13,428 bases of DNA. It comes from Caldimicrobium sp964595655 (GTDB lineage: Bacteria; Desulfobacterota; Thermodesulfobacteria; Thermodesulfobacteriales; Thermodesulfobacteriaceae). The position numbers and the translations under genes are program-made. A model generated the notes under the pieces. The model saw nothing but the letters and a program-made list of their open reading frames with translations. It did not search any database and was not told the DNA's origin. The stretch covers positions 1 through 13,428 of the forward strand of contig CAZQQV010000039.1 in assembly GCA_964595655.1 (NCBI GenBank). Direction: 5' to 3'. The first letter of the stretch is position 1. Each line of letters begins with the position of its first letter. Of the stretch, positions 1-7,219 are shown piece by piece.

Positions 1-45
1 TATCTTTTCAAGTCTTAACCATTCGAAGGCTAAGGCCTGCTGCAA
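1..45 (-). CDS. Possible start of a divergent gene running off the left edge
   Basis: On the minus strand an open frame runs from a TTG at 45 to the window edge and reads MQQALAFEWLRLEKI. The amino-acid and codon choice (GCC, CTT, TTA, AGA, GAA) resembles the genes in this window. An in-frame TAA lies four codons upstream of the TTG, so any gene must start here. No convincing Shine-Dalgarno sequence precedes it and the visible part is too short to assign a family. The plus strand of the same stretch is also open in one frame up to a TAG at 114-116, but its codon use is less typical. This could equally be non-coding leader. Confidence 0.2.
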   Translation of the reverse strand, partial: MQQALAFEWLRLEKI

Positions 46-96
46 CCATTTTTTTGGTTAGACCATTGTTTCAATCCCAAATCTTGAATTTTACAA

Positions 97-103
97 AAGG
101 AGG
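97..103 (+). promoter_or_regulatory. Ribosome binding site of rarA with long spacing
   Basis: AAGGAGG is a full-strength Shine-Dalgarno sequence, but it lies 15 nt before the ATG at 119, further than usual. The intervening bases are almost all A/T. No ATG, GTG or TTG in the rarA frame lies closer, and the protein beginning at 119 already has the normal RarA amino terminus, so the start stands. No clear sigma-70 promoter was seen in positions 1-96, so the operon promoter may lie outside the window. Confidence 0.6.
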
Positions 104-118
104 TTTTTATTTTTAGTT

Positions 119-1402
119 ATGGCAACCCTTGCAGAAAGACTAAGACCAAAAAGTTTAGAAGAATTTGTCGGGCATAGGCACCTCTTTGAAAGAGGCTCAG
201 TTCTTAACCTTCTTCTGAAAAGAGGAAAACCCTTTTCTCTTATTTTATGGGGACCTCCTGGATGCGGAAAAACCACTTTAGCCCAGCTTCTTGCCAAACA
301 TTTCAAAGTCCACTTTGTAAATGTTAGTGCCGTTGATACCACCTTAAAAGACCTAAAGGAAATACTGACTAAAGCGGAAAATCTTAAACGCCTTGGAACC
401 CCAACCATTCTCTTCATAGATGAAATTCATCGTTTTAACAAAGCCCAGCAATCCTTTCTTCTCCCCTATGTAGAAAGGGAAGATATCTTTCTTTTTGGGG
501 CAACAACGGAAAATCCCTCCTTTGAGATTATCCCTCCTCTTTTATCCAGGGCAAAAGTGGTAAAGCTTGAGCCCTTGTCAAAGGAAGACCTTTTGGAAAT
601 TCTTAAAAAAGCACTTTCTGATAAGGAAAGAGGTCTTGGAAAAAGGGAAATTCATATAGAAGAGGAAGTTCTTAAAATTCTTGCTGAGGCCTCAATGGGA
701 GATGCAAGAGTTGCTCTTAACACTCTTGAAATTCTTGTTGAGGGAATGGAAGCAGAAGGTAAAACTCAGATAAGCCTTGAGGATCTCTCTAAAGATCTTC
801 TTGAAAGACCCCTTCTTTATGATAAAAGTGGAGAGGAACACTACAATCTTATTTCCGCCTTTCACAAAAGTATGAGAGGGAGTGATCCTGATGCAACTCT
901 TTATTGGTTTGCACGAATGCTTAAAGCTGGAGAAGATCCTTTGTATATAGCAAGAAGAATTATTATTTGCGCAGCTGAAGATGTGGGCCTTGCTGATCCC
1001 ATGGCCCTTATCCTTGCAGTTAATGCCTACAAGGCTTATGAAAAACTTGGATCCCCTGAAGGTGAGCTTGCTCTTGCTGAGGCAGCCTTATATGTAGCCC
1101 TTGCTCCAAAGAGCAATTCTGTATATAAAAGTTTACAGAAAGCCAAAGCCTTGGTAGAAAAATATGGAGCCCTTCCTGTTCCCCTACATTTAAGAAACCC
1201 TGTTACCTATCTTATGGAAAGATTAGGATACGGAAAGGGCTATAAATACCCTCATGATTATGAAGGAGGCTTTGTTCAGCAGGAATACCTCCCTTCTGAG
1301 ATAAAAGACAGCCGTATTTACTCCCCCTCAGGTGAAGGAAAGGAAAAGTTTTTCAAAGAGAGATTTTACAAACTCTGGAGGGATTTAAAAAACTTTGAGT
1401 AG
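119..1402 (+). CDS. rarA: Replication-associated recombination protein A (AAA+ ATPase, RarA/MgsA)
   Basis: Cytoplasmic AAA+ ATPase of the RarA/Mgs1/WRNIP1 family, related to clamp-loader subunits and RuvB, which acts at stalled or gapped replication forks. The 427-residue length is normal. Visible motifs are the Walker A box GPPGCGKT (45-52), Walker B ILFIDEIH (97-104), sensor 1 GATTENPSF (127-135), the arginine finger in LLSR (R144) and sensor 2 GDAR (194-197). The C-terminal tetramerisation region starts near residue 234 and includes the family block YKYPHDYEGGFVQQEYLP (375-392). It is the first gene of a tight five-gene plus-strand cluster, and its last 8 nt overlap the following histidine kinase gene. 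Nothing is missing or truncated. Confidence 0.96.
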   Translation: MATLAERLRPKSLEEFVGHRHLFERGSVLNLLLKRGKPFSLILWGPPGCGKTTLAQLLAKHFKVHFVNVSAVDTTLKDLKEILTKAENLKRLGTPTILFIDEIHRFNKAQQSFLLPYVEREDIFLFGATTENPSFEIIPPLLSRAKVVKLEPLSKEDLLEILKKALSDKERGLGKREIHIEEEVLKILAEASMGDARVALNTLEILVEGMEAEGKTQISLEDLSKDLLERPLLYDKSGEEHYNLISAFHKSMRGSDPDATLYWFARMLKAGEDPLYIARRIIICAAEDVGLADPMALILAVNAYKAYEKLGSPEGELALAEAALYVALAPKSNSVYKSLQKAKALVEKYGALPVPLHLRNPVTYLMERLGYGKGYKYPHDYEGGFVQQEYLPSEIKDSRIYSPSGEGKEKFFKERFYKLWRDLKNFE

Positions 1403-2657
1403 AAAAACTTTAAAAATTCTTAAAGAACCCCTTGGTCTCTTTACCACAATCTTCAGTTTATTACTTATTTTCTTTTGTTTTTTCCAATTCTTTTACTTCA
1501 AACTTTACCTTGACCAATCCCTTAAAACTAAGGTGGAAACTACCCTTGATCAAGTGGAAGGAAAACTTTCAGATTATGTGAAGTTTCTGGAAAGTTTTTA
1601 TAAGATTCCTTTTATACCAGAATTTGCAGAACTTCCAGAAAGCAAAGGCTGGCTTTTAGAGCTTGTGGATTTTCTTGAGGATCTTTTCAAAAGGGAAAAA
1701 TTTTTAAGTCTTGCCATTTTCTATCAAAGAAAGGCTTTTCTTTCTTGGAATTATAAAGAAAGGGAACTTCCTATTAAAGATTGTCAAAACCGAATATTGA
1801 AAGAAAAAAATCTTTTAAAGGCCTTTAGAAAAACCGTTCTTGAAAATAAAGAATACTGCATTTATTTAACTTTAGATATTTCATACTACAAGAGAACTCT
1901 AAGGAATTATCTATTAATAAACTTCATTTTTTGCGTGATAACACTTGCTGTGGTGTTTTATCTCTATTTTAGATTTGCAGAGGCAGAAGAGAGGAAAAAA
2001 GAGATTGAAAGAAAGCTTCAAGCAGAAAGGGAGCTTGCTCTTCTTGGAAGAATGGCTGCAACCCTTGCCCATGAACTGAGAAACAGTCTTAACAATCTTT
2101 CTCTACTTCTTCAGACCTACTCAACTCCTTCAGAAAATCCCCTTCAAAAACAAATTTTAAATGAAGTTAAAGGCCTTCTTGAATGGAGCCAAGAAATTCT
2201 TCTTTTCCACAAAAAAATAAATATCACACCCAAATACTTTGATCCAGAGGACCTCCTTTTTGAAATGAAACTTCTTGTTGCCCAATCTGGTAAAAATGTA
2301 AAAATTGATGTAGAAAACAGGGTTGAGACTCTTTATGGAGATCCCTTCTGGTTAAAAAAGGCCATAGAAAATTTGGTCAAAAACTCCCTCCAAGCTGTCC
2401 CAGAGGGCGGAGAGATAAAGATTACCCTTAAAAAGGAAAACCAGACCTATATTTTTGAAATATACGATAGCGGAGAAAAAATCCCTGAAGAACTTATGGA
2501 AAAAATTTTTGAACCCTTTTATAGCACAAAGAAGGAGGGCTTTGGGCTTGGGCTTTATTTGGTTAAAAAGGTCATTGAAGCCCATCAGGGAAAAGTTGAA
2601 ATAGAAAATCTTAAAGAAACTGGTAAAATTTTCAGACTTACCTGGAAAGAGCCATGA
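1395..2657 (+). CDS. Membrane sensor histidine kinase of a two-component system
   Basis: A 420-residue kinase. It has one membrane segment near residues 15-38, an extracytoplasmic domain of about 130 residues, a second membrane segment (about 172-192) and a short charged coiled linker. The HisKA dimerisation domain follows, with the phospho-accepting His226 in HELRNSLNNL, and then the HATPase domain: N box around Asn330 (NLVKNSLQAV), G1 box at DSGEKIP, F box FEPFYSTK and G2 box GFGLGL (382-387). I see no PAS domain and no obvious HAMP domain. The sensor domain matches no family I recognise and contains two cysteines (C130, C155). The start is a TTG inside the end of rarA, supported by GGAGGG 12 nt upstream. 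The ATGA overlap with the next gene indicates a cognate pair. The ligand is unknown. Confidence 0.92.
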   Translation: MSRKTLKILKEPLGLFTTIFSLLLIFFCFFQFFYFKLYLDQSLKTKVETTLDQVEGKLSDYVKFLESFYKIPFIPEFAELPESKGWLLELVDFLEDLFKREKFLSLAIFYQRKAFLSWNYKERELPIKDCQNRILKEKNLLKAFRKTVLENKEYCIYLTLDISYYKRTLRNYLLINFIFCVITLAVVFYLYFRFAEAEERKKEIERKLQAERELALLGRMAATLAHELRNSLNNLSLLLQTYSTPSENPLQKQILNEVKGLLEWSQEILLFHKKINITPKYFDPEDLLFEMKLLVAQSGKNVKIDVENRVETLYGDPFWLKKAIENLVKNSLQAVPEGGEIKITLKKENQTYIFEIYDSGEKIPEELMEKIFEPFYSTKKEGFGLGLYLVKKVIEAHQGKVEIENLKETGKIFRLTWKEP

Positions 2658-4033
2658 AAAGAGAAAGCATTTTAATAGTGGAAGACGAAAAACTTCAAAG
2701 AGAGATTATTGAAGAATTCTTGCAAAAGAAGGGATTTCAGACCTTTAGCTCTTCCACTATTGAGAAGGCAAAGGAACTCCTCAAAACCCAAGAAATAAAT
2801 CTTGTTTTACTGGATTGGAGGCTACCTGACGGAGATGGCCTTGAATTTTTAACCTACATTAAGGAAAACTTTCCTCTTATTCCTGTTATAATGATAACTG
2901 CCTTTGCAAGCATTGAGCATGCAGTAACTTCAATGAAAAAAGGGGCCTATCACTATCTTTCAAAACCCATAAATCTTGAGGAATTACTTTTAATTATAGA
3001 AAGAGCCTTAAATGAATACAAACTTACTAAGGAAGTTTTTCTTTTAAAGGAAAGGCTTAAATACCTTTCAAGAGATGAATGGAAAACTCCTGAAGGCATT
3101 ATTGCAGAAAGCCCGGCTATGAAAAAAATCTTAGCGCTTGTTAACAAAATTGCCCAAACCGAGGCCCCAGTTCTTATCACAGGGGAATCGGGAACAGGAA
3201 AAGAAGTTATTGCCAAATTGATACACCAGGTTAGTCCGAGATCAGATGGGCCCTTTATCAAAATAAATTGTGCAGCCATTCCCGAAACCCTTCTTGAGGC
3301 AGAGCTTTTCGGATATGAAAAAGGGGCTTTTACTGGGGCCACCCAAACCAAACCAGGACTTTTTGAATTAGCAGAGGGAGGATCCCTCTTTCTTGATGAA
3401 ATTGGAGAAATGCCCATGAGTCTTCAGGCCAAACTTTTAAGAGTCCTTCAAGATCAAACCTTTAGAAGACTTGGAGGTCTTAAGGAACTTAAAGTTAATT
3501 TTCGGTTAATTACCGCAACCAATCGGAATCTTGAGGAGATGATTGAAAAGGGACTCTTCAGGGAGGACCTTTACTGGAGACTGAATGTTATCAACCTTCA
3601 CATACCCCCTTTAAGGGAAAGAAAAGAGGATATCCTTCCCCTTACGAATTTTTTCATTGAAAAATTCAATCGCAAGTATGGAAAATCCATTCAAGGCGTC
3701 TCTCAGGAAGCCCTTTCTGCGCTTTACCAACATTCCTTTCCTGGAAATGTGAGGGAACTGGAAAATCGCATTGAAAGGGGTATAATTCTTGCTGAAAATG
3801 AGATTTTAACAAAGGAAGACCTGGGTTTTACTGAAGGGGCCTCTAAAAAAGAGAATCTCTTAGATAAATTGATGACTCTTCCCCTTGAAGAAGCTGTTGA
3901 AACCCTTGAAAAAATTCGCATTAAAGAGGCTTTAGAAAAAGCAAAGGGTGTAAAAGTTAGGGCAGCACAACTCCTTGGTATTACAGAAAGAATGCTTCGC
4001 TACAAATTGGAAAAATATCAACTTGGAGGATAA
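2654..4033 (+). CDS. Sigma-54-dependent response regulator, NtrC/AtoC/ZraR family
   Basis: A three-domain transcription activator of 459 residues, the usual length. The receiver domain (1-120) has the acidic pair at 11-12 (EDE), phospho-acceptor Asp54 (LLDWRLPDGDG) and conserved Lys104 (SKP). The AAA+ sigma-54 interaction domain (about 148-375) has Walker A GESGTGKE (177-184), the sigma-54-contacting GAFTGA loop (224-229), Walker B SLFLDEIGEM (244-253) and REDLYWRLNV (303-312). The C-terminal Fis-type helix-turn-helix (about 425-455) includes KVRAAQLLGITERMLRYKL. All key residues are present, so it should be a phosphorylation-controlled activator of sigma-54 promoters. It starts with an ATGA overlap with the kinase gene. 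No -24/-12 promoter was seen in the window, so its targets are probably elsewhere. Confidence 0.95.
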   Translation: MKRESILIVEDEKLQREIIEEFLQKKGFQTFSSSTIEKAKELLKTQEINLVLLDWRLPDGDGLEFLTYIKENFPLIPVIMITAFASIEHAVTSMKKGAYHYLSKPINLEELLLIIERALNEYKLTKEVFLLKERLKYLSRDEWKTPEGIIAESPAMKKILALVNKIAQTEAPVLITGESGTGKEVIAKLIHQVSPRSDGPFIKINCAAIPETLLEAELFGYEKGAFTGATQTKPGLFELAEGGSLFLDEIGEMPMSLQAKLLRVLQDQTFRRLGGLKELKVNFRLITATNRNLEEMIEKGLFREDLYWRLNVINLHIPPLRERKEDILPLTNFFIEKFNRKYGKSIQGVSQEALSALYQHSFPGNVRELENRIERGIILAENEILTKEDLGFTEGASKKENLLDKLMTLPLEEAVETLEKIRIKEALEKAKGVKVRAAQLLGITERMLRYKLEKYQLGG

Positions 4034-4035
4034 AA

Positions 4036-5274
4036 ATGTCCTTCTTAAAAGAGGTTGATCCAGAGATCTATGAGCTCATTGAAAGGGAGACAGAAAGGCA
4101 GGAGTTTCAGCTTGAAATGATAGCCTCTGAAAACCTTGCCTCAAGAGCAGTGATGGAGGCTGAAGGGTCCCCTCTTATGAATAAATATGCTGAAGGTTAT
4201 CCCAAAGCCAGATATTATGGAGGCTGTGAATTTGTAGATGAAGTGGAAAAAATTGCCATTGAAAGATTAAAGCTTCTTTTTGGAGCAGAGTATGCCAATG
4301 TTCAGCCCCACTCAGGAACCCAAGCGAATATGGCGGTTTTTTTTGCCATTCTTAATCCCGGGGATACAATTCTTTCCATGAATCTTTCCCACGGAGGACA
4401 CCTCTCGCATGGTGCCCCTGTTAATTTTTCTGGAAAACTATATAAAGTGGTTCACTACGGCGTCTCAAAAGAAACGGAAATGCTTGACTATGAAGAGATA
4501 AGAAAAATTGCCCTTACAGAAAAGCCAAAGCTCATCATTGCTGGGGCAAGTGCCTATCCGAGGACCATTGATTTTGAAGCCTTTTATCATATTGCTCAGG
4601 AAGTAAGAGCTTACCTCATGGTTGATATGGCTCATATTGCTGGGCTTGTTGCTGCAGGAATTCATCCCTCCCCGGTTCCTTATGCTGATTTTATCACCTC
4701 AACCACGCATAAAACTTTAAGGGGCCCAAGGGGAGGCTTTATTCTTTGCAAGGAAAAATGGGGAAAACTCATAGATAAAATTGTTTTCCCAGGAATTCAG
4801 GGCGGTCCTCACATGAACATCATAGCTGCTAAAGCTGTCTGCTTTAAAGAGGCCTTAGAGCCTGAATTCAAAAGTTATCAGCAACAGGTGGTTAAAAATG
4901 CCAAGGTTATTGCTGAAGTTTTTAAAGCTGAGGGCTTCAGAGTAGTCTCTGGTGGAACGGACAATCATCTCGTCTTGATAGATGTATCAAGTAAAGGACT
5001 TACTGGGGCTCAGGCAGAAAGTCTTCTTGAGGAGGCAGGAATTACCGTTAATAAAAACGCTATTCCCTTTGATCCCCTTCCCCCGAAAATAACAAGCGGT
5101 ATTAGAATTGGAACACCAGCTATAACCACAAGGGGATTAAAGGAAAAAGAGGTGGAAGAGGTGGCTCACTGGATGTGCGAAATTTTAAAAAATCCTAATA
5201 AAGAGGGCTTACGAAAAGAAATAAGAAAAAAGGTGAAGGAACTTTGCGAAAAATTTCCCTTTTATAAAAGGTAA
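4036..5274 (+). CDS. glyA: Serine hydroxymethyltransferase
   Basis: PLP enzyme that interconverts serine plus tetrahydrofolate with glycine plus 5,10-methylene-tetrahydrofolate. It supplies one-carbon units for dTMP, purines and methionine. The 412 residues match the bacterial length. Motifs are the family start (SENLASRAVMEAEGSPLMNK), the substrate/cofactor region YAEGYPKARYYGG, the PLP-contacting MVDMAHIAGL (195-204), Schiff-base Lys226 in TTHKTLRGPRGG and the carboxylate-binding Arg358 in SGIRIGTPAITTRG. A GGAGGA Shine-Dalgarno sequence overlaps the end of the preceding regulator gene, with 2 nt between the genes, so it is part of the same transcript. Its neighbour dCMP deaminase makes the acceptor for the same dTMP-forming reaction. 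Confidence 0.98.
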   Translation: MSFLKEVDPEIYELIERETERQEFQLEMIASENLASRAVMEAEGSPLMNKYAEGYPKARYYGGCEFVDEVEKIAIERLKLLFGAEYANVQPHSGTQANMAVFFAILNPGDTILSMNLSHGGHLSHGAPVNFSGKLYKVVHYGVSKETEMLDYEEIRKIALTEKPKLIIAGASAYPRTIDFEAFYHIAQEVRAYLMVDMAHIAGLVAAGIHPSPVPYADFITSTTHKTLRGPRGGFILCKEKWGKLIDKIVFPGIQGGPHMNIIAAKAVCFKEALEPEFKSYQQQVVKNAKVIAEVFKAEGFRVVSGGTDNHLVLIDVSSKGLTGAQAESLLEEAGITVNKNAIPFDPLPPKITSGIRIGTPAITTRGLKEKEVEEVAHWMCEILKNPNKEGLRKEIRKKVKELCEKFPFYKR

Positions 5275-5277
5275 AAA

Positions 5278-5829
5278 ATGTATCGGCCAAGCTGGCATGA
5301 GTATTTTATGGTTATTGCTAAACTTGTGGCAGTGCGTTCAGGCTGTAACTCAAGGCCAACTGGTGCAGTGATAGTCAAGGACAAACGCATTCTTGCAACA
5401 GGCTACAATGGCCCAATGCCTGGTGCTTGGCATTGTACTGACAAAGGTCCTGGATACTGCTTTAGACGGGAAAAGGGTATCCCTGACATTGATAAGTATA
5501 ATTACTGTAGAGCAAGCCATGCCGAGGCCAATGCCATTGCCCAGGCTGCACGCTTTGGAATCTCCCTTGAGGGCGCAAGTCTTTACTGCACCCTTGCTCC
5601 CTGCTATGTATGTCTTAAATTGATTGCCAGTGCAGGCATAAAGGAAGTTTATTACGAATATGATTATGAAAGTAGAGACTTTGAAAGGGATGCCTTCTGG
5701 AAAGAGGCTATAAAGGAGGCTGGGCTTAGGGTTTTCAAACAGATTACTGTAAGCCCTGAAACCCTGAAAGCTGTTCTTGAAATCCTCGAATACCCCACCT
5801 CAAAAAGACGCCTTCCACCAACTGACTAA
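5278..5829 (+). CDS. comEB: Deoxycytidylate (dCMP) deaminase, ComEB family
   Basis: Zinc enzyme that deaminates dCMP to dUMP, the substrate of thymidylate synthase. The catalytic signature HAEANAI (His81, proton-shuttle Glu83) pairs with PCYVC (Cys109, Cys112) to bind the active-site zinc. The TGAVIVKDKRILATGYNG block (about 28-45) is typical of dCMP deaminases. Extra cysteines at 23, 53, 61 and 77 could form a second, structural metal site, as in some relatives (inference). At 183 residues it is slightly longer than many homologues, with a C-terminal tail that is probably not catalytic. It starts 3 nt after glyA behind a weak AAAAGG Shine-Dalgarno sequence, and it is the last gene of the plus-strand cluster. 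Only 4 bp separate its stop from that of the convergent oxidase gene. Confidence 0.93.
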   Translation: MYRPSWHEYFMVIAKLVAVRSGCNSRPTGAVIVKDKRILATGYNGPMPGAWHCTDKGPGYCFRREKGIPDIDKYNYCRASHAEANAIAQAARFGISLEGASLYCTLAPCYVCLKLIASAGIKEVYYEYDYESRDFERDAFWKEAIKEAGLRVFKQITVSPETLKAVLEILEYPTSKRRLPPTD

Positions 5830-5833
5830 AGTC

Positions 5834-7219
5834 CTAATCAGGTATTTTAATCTGTGGATTTAGAAGGCCCTTGGGATCAAAAATCTTCTTAATTTTTTTC
5901 ATTATTTCAATCTGCAAAGGATCAAGCTCCCAAACTACATAAGGCCTTTTAGTATAGCCTACTCCATGCTCTCCCGAAATAGTGCCGCAGAGTTCTAACA
6001 CTTTTTTTAAAATTTGCTCTCTTAAAGATTGGGCAGTCTCTACTTGGGCCTCTTCGTATAAGAGATTCACATGGAGATTTCCATCCCCTGCATGCCCAAA
6101 GGCACATATGGGAATCTTTAAGGCCTTTTCCCTTTCTCTTATCCATTTTAAAAATTGAGAAAGGGCCCTTCTTGGAAGGGTAATATCGTCAGAAAGTTTT
6201 TTGGAGCCAAGTTTTTTGAGAGAGGGAGAAATACCTCTTCTTATTTCCCATAATTTCTCAATTTCTTCTTCCTCTTCAGCTAAAAGATATTTTAAACCTG
6301 TTTGGGCTAAATAATCTTCAAAAAGCTTGCTTTCTTTTTTTACCTCTTCTTCCCTTCCATCAAGTTCTACGAAAAGAAGGGCTTCATAGGGATAAGAGGG
6401 AACCTTAAAGTTTTGAAGCTTTTCTCCAAGAACTTTCAGAGTGGTTTTATCAACGAATTCTGCAGAGGCTGGGGTTAAGCCCTTTATAAGAAGGTCTGTA
6501 ATGAGGGAAAAGGCCTTTTCTTCTTCGGAGAGAAAGACAAGATAGAGTTTTCTCTTTTCTGGAAGGGGCAAAACCTTCAACACTATCTCCAAAAAAAGCC
6601 CGAGGGTTCCTTCAGAGCCCACAAAGAGAGGAGTGAGATTAAAGGGTACAACCCCTTTTAAAGTTTGGGGGCCAGTTTTTAAAATTTTTCCACCGGGAAG
6701 AGCAACCTCAAGAGAAAGAACATAATCTTTAGTAGTTCCATATTTAAGCCCCCTTGGACCACCAGCCCCAGTTGCCACATTTCCACCAATGGATGAAAAG
6801 GCATAACTTGCAGGATCAGGGGGATAAAAAAGCCCATATTTTTTAAGATAGGCCTTGAGATCTCCATTTATAACCCCTGGTTCAACTCTGACAGTTCTTT
6901 CCTCAAGATTGAGTTCAAGAATTCTATTCATGCGTGTAAAGGAAACCACAAGACCTCCCTCTATGGCAAGAGGACTTCCTGTGGTTGCCGTTCCGCATCC
7001 TCTTGCAATTACTGGAAATTCAAACCTATCAGCAAGTCTTAATATCTCAAGAATTTCTTCTTTTTTCTCAGGAAGAGCAACTGCATCAGGTAAAAAGAAA
7101 AGTGAAGAGGCATCAAAGCCATAAGGAAAAAGCTCATCATCACGAGTAAGAAGTCTTTCTTTAAGAAGCTCTTTTAATTCCTTTAAAGCCTCTTTATTTA
7201 ACCTCAAGCCCTTCCTCAA
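5834..7219 (-). CDS. glcD: FAD-linked oxidase, GlcD / D-lactate dehydrogenase family
   Basis: Flavoprotein of the vanillyl-alcohol-oxidase fold that oxidises a 2-hydroxy acid such as glycolate or D-lactate. The 461 residues match the GlcD subunit. The FAD-binding half shows RGCGTATTGSPLAIEGG (73-89), PPDPASYAFSSIGGNVATG (133-151) and GSEGTLG (201-207). The C-terminal substrate half shows FGHAGDGNLHVN (374-385) and SGEHGVGYTKRP (415-426). There is no iron-sulfur domain and no partner GlcF gene nearby, so the electron acceptor is unknown and the exact substrate cannot be fixed. The start given is a TTG within dnaA (26-bp overlap), 4 nt after GAGGAG. A second TTG four codons later, 6 nt after GAGG-AAGGGC, is possible. 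The overlap implies co-transcription and perhaps translational coupling with dnaA. Confidence 0.9.
   Translation of the reverse strand: MRKGLRLNKEALKELKELLKERLLTRDDELFPYGFDASSLFFLPDAVALPEKKEEILEILRLADRFEFPVIARGCGTATTGSPLAIEGGLVVSFTRMNRILELNLEERTVRVEPGVINGDLKAYLKKYGLFYPPDPASYAFSSIGGNVATGAGGPRGLKYGTTKDYVLSLEVALPGGKILKTGPQTLKGVVPFNLTPLFVGSEGTLGLFLEIVLKVLPLPEKRKLYLVFLSEEEKAFSLITDLLIKGLTPASAEFVDKTTLKVLGEKLQNFKVPSYPYEALLFVELDGREEEVKKESKLFEDYLAQTGLKYLLAEEEEEIEKLWEIRRGISPSLKKLGSKKLSDDITLPRRALSQFLKWIREREKALKIPICAFGHAGDGNLHVNLLYEEAQVETAQSLREQILKKVLELCGTISGEHGVGYTKRPYVVWELDPLQIEIMKKIKKIFDPKGLLNPQIKIPD

Noticed and set aside
68..100. GTTTCAATCCC, the start of a common CRISPR repeat class
   Set aside because: It occurs once, the following bases do not complete a repeat, and no second copy lies at repeat-spacer distance in the 67 bases to the left. 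It cannot be called an array from this window.
2203..2212. TTTTCCACA, similar to a DnaA box
   Set aside because: A single copy inside the histidine kinase coding region, without clustering. Not evidence of an origin.
2953..3417. 154-residue open frame antisense to the response regulator gene
   Set aside because: It runs opposite to a strongly conserved gene, has no family motif, no ribosome binding site of note and untypical amino-acid composition (Ser/Pro rich). It is a shadow frame. The other antisense frames over rarA, glyA, dnaA and argF were dropped for the same reason.
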